Positions 1-10,830 of a DNA stretch of 64,000 nucleotides are shown here, in pieces (within the stretch, counting starts at the first letter, position 1; each line of letters starts with the position of its first letter). Both the position numbers and the translations under genes were made by a program. Under the pieces are notes generated by a model that saw only the letters and a list, made by a program, of their open reading frames with translations, had not been told where the DNA came from and searched no databases. The DNA is from Brachypterus glaber. Lineage: Eukaryota > Arthropoda > Insecta > Coleoptera > Kateretidae. The stretch lies in assembly GCA_958510825.1 (NCBI GenBank), contig OY294046.1, positions 72,859,808-72,923,807 on the forward strand, written 5' to 3'.

Positions 1-479
1 ATATACCATTTTTTACAGTGCTTAAAAACAGCTTTCATTTAAAATATAGTTTTTTTCTATTTTGCGACTCTTATAAGCTCATAATCACATGCATTTTGCG
101 TTTTCTTATAGGCCCATAAGAGGTCTGTACTTTTTGTTCCTCTGGGTTGGCAACAGACCTGGCCTATCGCTTGACGTTTTTCGTGCAAATGTCAATGTCG
201 CTTTAAAGTTGAATTTTCTACAAAATTTTGTGTTTAGGTTATTTTTACCATGTTAAAATTGTGGCTTGGTTAATTGCAGTAAAAAAAGAGAAGAGATGAC
301 TATAAAATATATCAAAATATCATTTGTTCTTAGAATTTTAAACATGGTGTAAACTGTAATACCAATCCAAAACAAAAATCCCTAAATCAGTCATCAATTT
401 ATATGTAAGTTTTTTAAAATTTTAGGGCAAAATAGAAAAAATTGTATAAAGCACTCGTTTCATAACACGTTTTTAGCGC
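1..479. other. Non-coding AT-rich DNA
   Basis: No convincing coding frame, RNA gene or bounded repeat is visible. A short less AT-rich patch lies near 140-180. The repeat that follows begins near 480. Confidence 0.5.
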
Positions 480-1042
480 ACTAGTACTTTAGAAAACTCG
501 CCGCAAGCGGCTCGTTTTCTAAACTTATACTATTTGAAATCGGGTTATAAATAAGTGATATATGCTAAAAAAACGTTTTACTGCTTTAAACGCCAATATC
601 TCGAAAACACTGCATTTTAGGAAAAAATAGTCTGTTACATTTTTTGACCAGTTTAAAATTATCTTTCATACAAGTGCTAAATTAATAAAATACAACAATA
701 ATTGCTTTTATAAACAAAAAACGCTAAAATAGAAGTTTTACCCCATTCTTAACCCCTTACCCTCGATAGTTTACCCTCAAAATCTAATTAGCTCTTCGAA
801 ATACGATAAGAAACAATATCCAAGAAACCGCTTTTCAATATCTTATTTAGAAATGGAGTTATCGAGTTTATAGATAGACAACAGACAGACAGATTGACGG
901 ACGAAAATTTTTTTTTACTGATTTCGACTCAGAAAGGTCTTAAAAGTCGAGAAATGTGAAAAAAACATGGTCAAAGATTTTGACTTTTCGGCGAAGATTT
1001 AAATACATCGGCACTTTTAGTAGCACTAAGTGCCGATGTAAT
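480..1042 (-). repeat. Hairpin-ended repeat R1, longest copy
   Basis: This is one of at least six copies of a dispersed repeat (others near 33930, 51788, 53886, 58813/60234 and 63846). One end is a hairpin at 1004-1040 with arms ACATCGGCACTT and AAGTGCCGATGT. Next come a block related to TTTCGGCGAAGATTT, a GACA/GTCT-rich stretch (875-900), a tract containing GGGGTAAAACTT on the other strand, and a tract ending ATAACCCGATTTC on the other strand. No coding capacity is seen. It could be a non-autonomous rolling-circle, SINE-like or foldback element; the class is unresolved. Confidence 0.7.
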
Positions 1043-1231
1043 TCGCCTGCTTTATGACACCTTGCTGGTTCTATGTCGCTTCGAATAATTTTCCTTTTAT
1101 TGCGCTTGGAGAATAAAATAATGGTTATTTAAATTATATATTTTATTACGTTTATATGAATAATTTACATCATGTCTAATTTCAAATACAAAAAATAATA
1201 ATAAATAATAATGTAATATAATATAACTATA

Positions 1232-1753
1232 CTGCCCTTCTAAGACAAGTTGCCTTATCTGCAAATTAGATGTTTTGAGACATGGCCAGTTTTATTGTTT
1301 TTGTTCGCACTTATTAAAAACATGTTTAAATAAATATGGCTTTGGGTTCTGCTTTATTTTAAATAAAATATACGTGATATACTTTGAAAAAAAAAACAAT
1401 ATATTTTTTTTGTCAGAAAAATAAATCATACTAAATGCATTTGTTCTAAGAAAGTTAGGGCAAAATGATCTAAAAAGTCCAATAAATTTACTAAGGTCTG
1501 TAAAGTTAGTCCTAGTTCTGACTTATTCGTCTAGTAAAGACTAGTTAGGACTAGAGTTAGGATAATTTTATTTAGAAAACATTGAAAATTTTCCACATAG
1601 GTTAAAAGTCTTAGGCTAATTTTTAGGATTTGGGTTTTAGATAGGACATTTCTTTTTCGTATGCACATGGGGCTAGTGTAAAGCAATACAATGGTGTGCT
1701 TATCTTAAAAAGTGTTTTTTTTGCAGATAGGACAACTTATCTTAGCAGGGCAG
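1232..1753. mobile_element. MITE with CTGCCC inverted ends, copy 1
   Basis: The left end CTGCCCTTCTAAGACAAGTT and the right end AACTTATCTTAGCAGGGCAG are inverted repeats (continuing inward to TTATCTGCAAA and TTTTGCAGATA). TA lies on both sides (1230-1231, 1754-1755), as expected for a TA-target DNA transposon. The 522-bp interior has no coding frame. A second copy starts at 56841 and lacks the right end. Confidence 0.8.
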
Positions 1754-1859
1754 TATAAGTATGTTTAGGCGTTAAAGTAGTTACATTAAATTTTGATTTA
1801 CAGATTTAATATACATATAGAATTAATTTTATTTTCCCCAAAGAAAGTTTTGCGTTAGT

Positions 1860-2170
1860 AAAAAATATTCGAAAAATTTTTATTGCTATTTTTTACGTTC
1901 CTGGACGTTTTATATCCAAAAAATATGATTTCCCAAAAAAAAAAAAAATCTGTCGGTCTGTCGGTCTGTCTCTACAGTCGACAGCTGTCGGTATGTTGGT
2001 CTGTGTACCCGGGAAATTTGTAATCACGAAAACTCAAGAACGCTTCGGGCTAAATACTTCAAATTTGGACCACAGGTTGATTATCCAAAGTTCCAGGCTG
2101 AGATTTGGTAAAAATCGGATTGGGGTTAGGGGGTAAAATGGGGTAAAACTATTTTTTTTTCCAAAAACTT
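1860..2170 (+). repeat. Repeat family with GTCGGTCTGTC and CCCGGGAAATTT blocks
   Basis: A GTCGGTCTGTCGGTCTGTC stretch is followed by a CCGGGAAATTTGTAATCACG block and a run near CTCAAGAACGC. Related layouts occur at 7560-7880 and 49790-50460. No coding frame. This is a degenerate member. Confidence 0.5.
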
Positions 2171-2295
2171 TTTTTTTCAATTTATTTTTTGTTTTACGAA
2201 AAAAGAAACTGTTTTGAAAAAAAAAACAATTTTCTTTGAGAAAACTTGAGAAATGTTTTTGTTTTTAAAAAAAATATTGTGTTTGTAGTTATATC

Positions 2296-2403
2296 CTAGG
2301 GGGGGGGGGTCATTTTGGAATGTTAATGGTATAGGAAAATAGCGTTACAGGGGGGGGTGGGGGTCCAAAATGATCAAAATTTGCGTTACGTAATACTTGA
2401 ACG
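2296..2403. mobile_element. Harbinger-like MITE remnant with G runs
   Basis: Long G runs (2300-2309, 2351-2357) surround a tract also found in the complete element at 44736-44887. The right end, GCGTTACGTAATACTTGAAC, matches that element's terminal repeat. The left end is missing. Confidence 0.55.
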
Positions 2404-2780
2404 TTAAACAGTAATTTGAAATATATGAAAACTCTATACAAGTAGCTGTATCATACAATTCACGATAAAACCACTTGAAATTAATGGCAGACAATTTTAT
2501 CCAACAGAAATATCTAATGGATTTTTATTGATATTTATAGATATAAAATTTATAAGAATTTATTTCTTAGCCTTTCCCCTTACGTAAGCAATAACGAAAA
2601 TAAATACAAATTAAAATTTAATGTTGTCACTTTTATTGTTCTTTATCTCGCTAAATTCAAATACATTGAAATCTGCTGAATAAAAGAAAAGGAAATATTT
2701 CTACAAATATTTTTAATTAAAAATACGATTTTAAGAGTTCCATCTATAAGAAGTTTTATAGAAAATTTTATACATAAATA

Positions 2781-3578
2781 TTAGGGTGGGTCAAAAAAAC
2801 CGACTATTTTTTTTTTTACTTTATACTCTGAAAAGTCGGTTGCTTGACACCTCTAGAAAATTCTCACCAAATATGAGCTCTTAATTTTAATAAAAAGGTT
2901 CTCCGCTTTACAATTTTCCATTTTTTCCTCAGTATTAGAAACAAAGATTCATATCTCTTTGACAACTGTTCATTAAAAAGTATCTCTCCTCATATTCTTG
3001 TAGGAAATAGACTCAAATTTATATAAATTTTCGTGAAACTCATAAATTAAATTGAAATTTTTCGAATTATCCATCAAAAACTATTAAAATTAGTAAGCAT
3101 TGGAGTGTGACGATGAATATCTTTTAAACGCTTAATTTAATCAACAAATCATAAGAGACCATTTTTGTATAGCAGTTAATTTCCTACAAAACTATGAATT
3201 ACGCAATTCATAACATTTTTTTGTAAGCGAGTTATAAAATTCAAAAGCAAAACAGAAATGTCTCTTAAAATAATCAAACTTTAACCTTTGATATCTTTTA
3301 AACGGTGAGGTTTACGAAAAAATTGTAAGAGACCTTTTTTGTAGAGCGTTCGATTTCCTAGAAGAATATGAGGAGAGATACTTTTTAACGAACAGTTGTC
3401 AAAGAGATATGAATTTTTGTTTCTAATACTGAGGAAAAAATGGAAAATTGTAAAGCGGAGAACCTTTTTATCAAAATTAAGAGCTCATATTTGGTGAGAA
3501 TTTTCTAGAGGTGTCTAGCAACCGATTTTTCAGAGTATAAAGTAAAAAAAAATAGTCGGTTTTTTTGACCCACCCTAA
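2781..3578. mobile_element. Long-arm foldback MITE, AGGGTGGGTC ends
   Basis: The left arm starts TTAGGGTGGGTCAAAAAAAC and the right arm ends with its complement. Arms of roughly 240 bp pair with few mismatches, for example CTTTATACTCTGAAAAGTCG on the left against its complement near 3525-3545. TA flanks both ends (2779-2780, 3579-3580). About 800 bp, no coding frame. The ends and TA target suggest the Tc1/mariner group. Confidence 0.8.
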
Positions 3579-3643
3579 TACATATTCATGGTTGTCCCAA
3601 GATTGGTGCCAAAGGGACCTACTAATGTTTTAAGTAAGAATAA

Positions 3644-4547
3644 CGAATTCTCCTCTGTATCTATAGATAATGTGCAATGTTAATTAGCTAAGGCTAATGG
3701 AAGGCATAGCGTAGTGACTAGAGCGTATGTATAGCAAGTCTACTAGCGTGGGTTCGAGCCTCACTGGCGCCGATTTGCCTTTTTCAGTTAATTAATAATT
3801 GAAATTTGGCGAAGGCGATAAGTTAAACGGACACTCCCTAGAAACTGGTTTGAAAGTCAGTATAAGCCGGTGGTTCCCTCTACTACTAGCCCACACAAGT
3901 CCTGGACTTAGGGAATGCTTAATTAAGTAGAATAGTACGAGGTTAAACAAACTAACAAACAATAGTTAGCTAAGGCAGCTAAACCAAAATTTAATTATGT
4001 AATGTTCAATGGACTGCAACCTATTTAGATTAGATAAAGAGAGAAGTACTACAGAAAGAGATAAAAGTATAATTATTATTGTTTTAAAATAAAATTATGC
4101 ATATTTTAGGTAAAAATAACATTTTAGATTATATTTTAAATTACACTAAGGTAAGATATTTTTTTAAGTAAAAAACTATTTTTTTTAAATTTTTATACAG
4201 CTATGTGTACAGTAGGTCTAAAGTTTCCTAGGGAACCTACGACCTATTCCTTAATTTGACAGTCATTGATAACAGTCTCTGTTGATAAATACCCCGTTGT
4301 GTGTATAGATTTTGTACTTGTTTTTGTGTTCTTTAATAATTTTGCATGTAATGTACATTTTTTGTTGCACTCTGATAAAATCCAAATATAATATTATTAG
4401 AGAATTTTATTTTTGGGTTGGTATTGAAGACCTAAATTTATGTTGCCTAACGTATTGGACTGCTGTCCATTCTCCTCTATATTAGTATCTATAGATAATG
4501 TGCAATGTTAGTTAGCTAAGGCAGCTAAACCAAATTTTAATTATGTA
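3644..4547 (+). repeat. Duplicated segment interrupted by a SINE; inverted relative at 41 kb
   Basis: The phrase TCTATAGATAATGTGCAATG occurs near 3659 and again near 4489, each followed by GTTAGCTAAGGCAGCTAAAC (the first only after the SINE). The tract 4080-4480 recurs in inverse orientation at 41040-41490, including GTAGGTCTAAAGTTTCCTAG and CCTAACGTATTGGACTGCTG. No gene is visible. Confidence 0.6.
3695..3965 (+). mobile_element. tRNA-derived SINE, copy 1
   Basis: A pol III A box (TAGCGTAGTGACTAGAGC) and B box (GGGTTCGAGCC) form the tRNA-like head, which ends CACTGGCGCC. The body contains CGGTGGTTCCCTCTACTACT and CACACAAGTCCTGGACTTA, and the tail is a short ACAAACTA run. An 11-bp duplication TTAGCTAAGGC flanks it (3684-3694, 3966-3976), and the duplicated segment near 4508 gives the unoccupied site. 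A second copy lies at 51109-51340. Confidence 0.85.
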
Positions 4548-5206
4548 GGGGAAGTCGGGGTTAGTAGTAGTAGTAGTAGTAGTAAAAGGTGGGTAGGCTC
4601 CGACGCCTGACAAGTAGGCCCAATGGCCCTTTTTGTCTGCCCCAAGATTACCTACCCCACCTGCTGCCTATCCTCCCTCTTCCTGAATCTGCCAGACCTT
4701 CTGATGAAGTTCATAACATCTGACCAGGCTAGGAGGCTCATCGTCGGGGTTAACTGGGCCGCTTTTTTTCATATCGAGTTTTTGAAAAACCTATAAACAA
4801 TTTTCAAATATTTTCTATAACAACAGGTAGATTATTACTATAGTTAGAACATATTAATACTTCAGACAAGTATTATTTATATAAAAAAAGTTATTAACGA
4901 TAAACCAGTTAACCCCGCTGGTCCAGTTAACCTCATAGAGCAGGGTTAACTGGACCACTACTCAGGGTTAACTGGTCCACTAACAAAAATGTATTGTATT
5001 GTAATTATTGTGAATAAAAACGATTTGAAATCAAATAAAATTTAATTCTAACATAAAAATAAACAACATAATATGTTAAATATTAGATATATCTCAGGGT
5101 TAACAGGTCCGGGGTTAACTGGACATGGCCCAGTTAACCCCGAACTAATTAATATTGACATAAGTGGTCCAGTTAACCCCGAACCAGTTAACCCTGAGTG
5201 ACACCA
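4548..5206. mobile_element. Motif-rich transposon A (GGTTAACTGG motif)
   Basis: The element starts GGGGAAGTCGGGGTTAACTG after a TA; a paralogous unoccupied copy of the flank (near 3998) confirms that TA as the target. About ten copies of GGGTTAACTGGWCC or its complement lie at both ends and in the middle. The right end, GTTAACCCTGAGTGACACC, resembles the left only in part, so the right border is uncertain. There is no coding frame. A truncated LINE is inserted at 4564-4742. Confidence 0.6.
4564..4742 (-). mobile_element. 5'-truncated LINE 3' end with (TAC)n tail
   Basis: The minus strand ends in a TAC-repeat tail (GTAGTAG on the plus strand). The body is nearly identical to the distal part of the LINE at 36446-37316. 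A 10-bp duplication GTCGGGGTTA (4554-4563, 4743-4752) flanks it and restores the first motif of element A when the insert is removed. The remaining coding part is only the last few dozen codons. Confidence 0.85.
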
Positions 5207-6182
5207 GGGATGTTAGAGATTAGTGAAATTAAGAGTAGAGATGTTTTTTGTCAAAAAATATATAATTTAGTTTTAGGACACACTGTTTATAAAATAGTTT
5301 TTTCTTTTATAAACAGTAATCGGAATAAACTCATTTATGACTCATTAAAGTTGAAAATAAACGCAGAAACATAGGATTACGGAATAATTTTGCCGAATTA
5401 TGAGGGAAATTTTTTATTAAGGTCACTAAATCGAAACATTTGACGAGTAATTTCTTACACAAAACAATATTGACTAGAGATATTAACTATAAATATGTAT
5501 ATATATATATATCGGTGTTTTTCGAAGAAAAAACCGATATTCGATTTTTATCTTTTAAGAATATGAAAGTTTTTAATTTTTATTTATCGATAACTTTTTT
5601 TCCCACCTAACTTGTTTAAATGGAATCATTAAAAAAAATCAATATAAAAAGAAATAAAAATGTAAATATTTAAAATCTCGCGTCAACGCTAGAATCGACG
5701 CGGCGCCTATGCGAGCACTGGAAATTCGCCGATGACTGTTTATAAATGCCATTAAAATTATGAATGCCACTTTTATGTATTTGCGAATATAGCTTTTTCT
5801 TCCATTCCGTTTTACGGCATTTTCTATATGTTCGTATATTTATATTTATCGTTATTAGCCATGCAGAGGGTGGATACTGTATTTTTATACCAGCACATCA
5901 AGATCATATTTTCTACTTTATTTAGACAGGAGGGCAGGGCCAAAGAAAAAGCCACATTATATTGCCTTATAAGGCTGTAAAAAACAATGGCGCTGACAAA
6001 GACGACATTTTTATGGCTCTACGTATAGCGAAATATTTAGCTTTTATTGAAAATAATACAATGTACAATTAATACGAAAAGAAATAACTTTGAATAGGTA
6101 TAAAAAACTTGGGCTGCAATATTTTTTTAAGAGACACATAGAAGCCAACAGACTTAAGTATATTTTGGTTGCTTTTAATATA
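5207..6182. other. Non-coding; one strong short hairpin
   Basis: No gene is recognised. An ATATATAT run at 5497-5513 leads into a hairpin at about 5511-5544 with arms ATATCGGTGTTTTTC and GAAAAAACCGATAT. A small less AT-rich island lies near 5690-5740. Confidence 0.45.
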
Positions 6183-6728
6183 ATTTTTGCACGACCAAGA
6201 CTAAAACCTAATTTTACGCTTTCATTTTCGGGACTAAACTTGCCGTTTTTCTCCTTAGGGAATAAAAATCACGGCAACCTTGATAATACTACAATATTAT
6301 ACTTACTAAAGCACATAGCTGGTTCAAAAATTAGGTTTGGTGGTGTTTTGTAATAAATTAGCGATTCAAACCAATTTATTTGATTTTAACAAAGAAAACC
6401 TTTAAAAATAACATTGTTATAACAATTTATACATAACTTAAAATTTATCATCTTCGTCCATTTTTTTGACGTTTGTGTCAATCATATTAAAAAACAATTG
6501 AAATCGCGATAGCCATGAAACTGACTTTTCGCAATTTACAGGCATCTTGATTAAATTACGAAAATAAAACAACCGATTTTAGACGCGTGGTTTTTAATTT
6601 TATCTACCTAAATTATGTTTGGTCCTTGTTTAATCCCTTGCATTTCTGTTTCCCTCGCTCGCTACGCTCGCTCAGGAAACACTAATGCAGCGGGACTAAA
6701 ACAGCCAGTTTAGTCCCTTGGTATATAA
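6183..6728 (+). repeat. Dispersed repeat R3, copy 1
   Basis: It begins TTTTGCACGACCAAGACTAA and ends CCCTTGGTATATAAA. It matches 45002-45598 at high identity over its length. Near the right end, CCCTCGCTCGCTACGCTCGC sits between inverted pieces of GGGACTAAAACAGCC. This copy lacks about 40 bp present in copy 2. The small frame from 6090 into it is not conserved and is not called. Confidence 0.75.
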
Positions 6729-7559
6729 ATAACTATTACTTCCAAGATTGGAATTTTAAATCAGTTAAAGTTTAAACGGGTTTCGGTAAACTTACCGGAC
6801 ACAAAAAATAGAACTAGCTTTGCACTAATTTTTCACTGTGGTACTAAAACTAACAATTATAAATAAAATTAGATGCGGAAAACGTTGTTTTATTACTAAA
6901 AAATAACTTACATGGAGAAAAGTGGTAAATAATAATTAATTTTACTAACCACCATAATATTGCTGACATATTTCACGTGTGTACAGAGATGTCAGATTTT
7001 AATTTTGATTTAAAGTATTTTCTTGTACTTATTTATTTATTTATCTTGTAGTTTTTAATACAGAGTCGTAGAGGGCCCCAAATAAGCTTTAAGCTTGTGC
7101 CAGGGGCTCTCTACTATTCGGAATGATTTATTGTTTGAAAAATTAACAATATTTTTGCACTGATTTTTGATTTTATTACTAAAACTTACTGTTTTGAATA
7201 TAATTAGGTGCGGAAAATTCAGTTTTTTGTTTTGTTAGAATTTTTATAACAATTTAATGGACGTTGGTTTACGTTAACGTTGGTTTAGGTTAACGTTGGT
7301 TTACGTTGGTTTTTTCGTTTTTGGAAAATGCAACTCCTGCTAAAGCATTCGTTGTATTTTCGTCATTGGGATTAATATTCGTAAAATTTATGTAAAAAAT
7401 CACCGATACCTAACCTAGTTTCACTTATGATATTACCCCTGATTATATTCTTATTTTCCACTTATATTCGTTGGCTTTTAAGTTCCTCATATCCTTTTTG
7501 CTTTCCCATTTAGAAAATTTTCAAAATTTCGGGAAAGCCTTGTAGAAAGCCTATTCGTG
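6729..7559. other. Non-coding; short GTTGGTTTACGTTAAC repeats
   Basis: A run of ACGTTGGTTTACGTTA-type units lies at 7260-7305. Flanking stretches with AATTAGGTGCGGAAAATTC recur on the other strand near 27365-27400 and resemble 6868-6890. No coding frame is convincing. Confidence 0.45.
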
Positions 7560-7885
7560 CAAAAATTTTCAATTTTTTTGCGTATTTTTACGTTTTATGA
7601 CCTTTTATTTGGATATAAATCAATTTCAAACAAAACAAAAATTGTCCATTGGTCGATCGGTCGGTCGGTCGTTCTGTCCGGGAAATCTTGTAAGCACGAT
7701 AACTTCAAGAATGCTTGAAGCTAGAGACTTGAAATTTAGCATACATGTATGTTACCAAAATTTCTCGCCCGGGATTGTTTTTGGTAAACATTGGGGTGCA
7801 GCAAGAGGAGCAATTTTCGTGAAAATTGGTATATTGGGGTTGCTAATTTTTTTTTATTTGCAATTTTGGCGAAGGCGCCAACATT
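7560..7885 (+). repeat. CCGGGAAAT family repeat with a single tandem unit
   Basis: It has the GGTCGATCGGTCGGTCGGTC block, CTGTCCGGGAAATCTTGTAA, and one copy of the GTGAAAATTGGTATATTGGG unit that is expanded elsewhere (about four copies near 50100-50460, about eleven at 43200-44190). The open frame through it is a by-product. Confidence 0.6.
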
Positions 7886-7984
7886 AGGAAAAACAAGGGA
7901 GTTTATTTTCTTTAAAAATATTCTAGATACGATACGATCAAAATAGGTAGTTAGATACCATTATCTTATAAATACTTAAAGAAA

Positions 7985-8330
7985 TAGTTATTTATGGTAC
8001 TAGTGGGTAAAGTAAGATATTGCCCATGAGAAAATTAACCTGTGAGGCGTCGGCGAAGCAGGTTAATTTTCGAGAGGGCAATATCGGTTTACCTATGAGT
8101 GCCATACAAGGTTTTATCCAATAAATAGCTTAGGAATTCATATTTGTATCAAAAATTTTAATGACATTTACAAGAAAATAATTTGAGAAGTGACAGTTGA
8201 GTGGGTAAAATAAATAATTATCCACTCAATAAAGTAAAAGCCACGCGGGGGTTATTATTGAGTTCATCTATTTAAAATAAAGCTTGTAATTGTCTCATTA
8301 TCTCTATGTATTGGATAAATTATTTATTTT
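7985..8330 (+). repeat. Dispersed repeat R4, copy 1
   Basis: It begins AATAGTTATTTATGG and ends near TATGTATTGGATAAA. An internal inverted pair, GATATTGCCCATGAGAAAAT and its approximate complement near 8065-8090, forms a hairpin. Copies lie at 45605-45915 (inverse) and 47950-48290 (same strand). No coding frame. Confidence 0.75.
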
Positions 8331-8380
8331 AAATATGATATTTTAAATATGATATTTTAAATATGATATTTTAAATATCA
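8328..8380. repeat. 15-bp tandem repeat
   Basis: Three to four direct copies of AAATATGATATTTT with a one-base spacer. Each unit is itself nearly palindromic. Confidence 0.8.
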
Positions 8381-8801
8381 CTGGCCACTAATAGCGCGCT
8401 GGTCTGAAAATATCTTTTAGCTCAATTAGCTTGAATTATTTAGAGCATTTTTAAGACTTAATAAATAAAATCTATCGATGCGTTTTTGAAAAGAACGATT
8501 TTAATTTGTTATAAAAAAAAGATATATAAAAATTTTAGATTATCTAATGATATCAGATTTTACCACAAAATAGTGAAAAAGAAGATTATATGGAAGTTTG
8601 AGCTAAATCGATTTTTCTGTCTGATCAGCCTTCAGCAAAAAAACTGTGCATAAAAAAATACGGGCGTAAATTAAAGTGCAATACCAAATTATGTTTCTTT
8701 GGCAACCCGGCGATATTTCTATGCTCGAGCCTGTGCTGGCTGGGCCGGATAATAACAATGTTCAACGCTCAAAAACTTGCCGACACCATTTTAGTTGTAT
8801 T

Positions 8802-9743
8802 TGATGCGCTGATTTCGGAACCTTTTTCGTTTTTCTCGATTAGCTCGCTTTTTTGACCTATAGCGCACAGTGGGTTTTTTGCTTATAATTGTAGTAAACA
8901 AAATAATTAAGGTTCAATTAATTTTTTTTCTGCTGTGGATTTGTTCTCTATTAATAGAGCTGTTCGCCAAAAAAACGGTTTTCAAATATCTTTATTCTTT
9001 TGTTTTTTATAGGCTTCTTAATTCAAAAAATTACATATTTTTGTATTTTGTCGCTATATTTTCATCAAAATTTTATATAAATACTAAAGATATGGCTCTG
9101 ATTTTTATAGGCAACACTAACACACATGTGAGATTTTTAAAAATAAAAAAAGTTTTAGATTGAATCCACTAACGGAGATTTTGAGGGGAGTTATTGAAAG
9201 CAGAACAACACAATTTTGAATTATTTAATGTTTATTTATTATTTTAGTGTTATTTTAATGTTTTAAAGCAAGGAGATTTTTTTTTTAATTTTTCGTTTTG
9301 TTTTTTTTTTTTCATAATAAATTGAATTTACTGTTTTGCTCTCCAAAAAATAAATAAAATATTTCAAAATATCACTGGACTAAATCTAAAACTTTTTTTA
9401 TTTTTATAAACCGCACATTTGTGTTGAATTGCATATAAAAATTAGAGTCGTATCTTTAGCATTTATATCAAATTTTTATCAAAATATATCGGAAAAATGC
9501 GAAAAAAAAACAATTTTTTTAATTTAAAAGCCTATTAAAAACAAACGAATAAAGGTATTTTAAATCCGCTTTTTTTGGCTTAGAGCCTGACTAAAAGAGA
9601 ATCAATTCACGACAAAAAAAAATAATTAGACCTAAATTGTTTTTTTTTTACTACAACTATAAGCAAAAAAACCACTGTGAGCTATATCTCAAAAAACGAG
9701 CTGATCGAGAAAAACGGAAAAAGGTTCCGAAATCAGGGCATCA
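8802..9743. mobile_element. Foldback element, about 940 bp
   Basis: The left arm starts TGATGCGCTGATTTCGGAAC and the right arm ends with the near-complement GTTCCGAAATCAGGGCATCA. Pairing continues through CTCGATTAGCTCG and GCACAGTGGGTTTTTTGCTT for well over 100 bp. The target duplication is unclear. The open frame at 8870-9163 lies in the left arm and spacer and is not supported as a gene. Confidence 0.65.
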
Positions 9744-9924
9744 TATAGCCAAACGCAATAAAAAGCTCCCCGGAAAATAAAAAAAAATTTTTTGTAGAGC
9801 AGTGTTATTTTTTTAATTTTATACTAAAAAAATATACTGGTTCGACAAAAAGAAAAAGCGATATATACATTTGTTTCTATTTGCAGGTAAAATAGAATTT
9901 ATTCAATTCAAAGATGTATCAGTA

Positions 9925-10828
9925 GAGGAAATGCGCCTAATTTCGGATGGTTTCCAAATTTCGGATAGTAGTGTATTTAAGATACTGTCTGCAAAGGTAA
10001 ACAGAAACCTACTTTTATGTGAAGCCAAAAGTCAAACTAAATCCGTCCTGTAATATGATAACGGTAGAGCTTCTCCCCTTTAAATGGCAGCACAAATCGT
10101 TTATATTGCAAATGGCAGTTTTGTGCTCAGTTGCATTATTATGCTTGTTTATTTTATAAATAATCGTTATAAAAGTTCGTGATTCTGTCTTGGGTAAGTT
10201 ATGATGTTAGTTGATCCACTATTCATAATTAAGCAATTTGAAAACGTAAACATTCTACAAATTTCTAATCTATAAAGCAGAAAGTTGCCTAATTTCGGAT
10301 AGACCATTTTTGTGCATTTGATTCCCAATTTCGGATATCTGCAAGGTAATTATTATTCAGGATAACCAACCATTAATTATTTTTTTTATAATGATACAAC
10401 AAACTAAGATAAACAATTTTGAAAAAACGAAAATTACCTAAGATACTAAGATATTCGAAATTGGGAATCTAAAATTATAGTTCCTATAGTATTTCGTAGA
10501 AAATCGCTTAATGATTAAATTACGTCTTAAATGTGAAGGAATAACAAGAAACATAAGCAATGGGATCCAGATCTACTCTTGAAAAAATTTTTTCGGATAT
10601 GTCCGAAATTAGGAGCCCTTTTTCAAATGCACAAAAATGCCCTGATTTTTTTTAACCGTGTTTTTTGGAAAAAATAAACTGTAATAAAATTGCTTTTATA
10701 ATAAATCATGGTTCGCTATAATAAGTTGTATCTGGTTATATAAAAAAAATTATCAAAAAGTAATACCGAGTATTAAATATTGAATACATTGTAAATGGTA
10801 TCCTATCCGAAATTAGGCGACTTTCCTC
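9925..10828. mobile_element. Motif-rich transposon D (CCTAATTTCGGAT motif)
   Basis: The ends read GAGGAAATGCGCCTAATTTC and GAAATTAGGCGACTTTCCTC, inverted with one or two mismatches and flanked by TA (9923-9924, 10829-10830). The motif TTTCGGATA, often preceded by CCTAA or CCCAA, recurs about eight times in both directions (near 9938, 9958, 10293, 10331, 10450, 10592, 10605, 10805). No transposase frame is present. The short frame at 9871-10053 crosses the left end and is not called. Confidence 0.75.
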
Positions 10829-10830
10829 TA

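Noticed and set aside
1004..1040. Helitron 3' hairpin
   Set aside because: The hairpin is followed by TTCG or variable T/A bases rather than a CTRR end, and insertion between A and T is not consistent across copies.
8870..9163. 97-codon open frame
   Set aside because: It lies in the arm and spacer of a foldback element, is low-complexity and has no recognisable domain.
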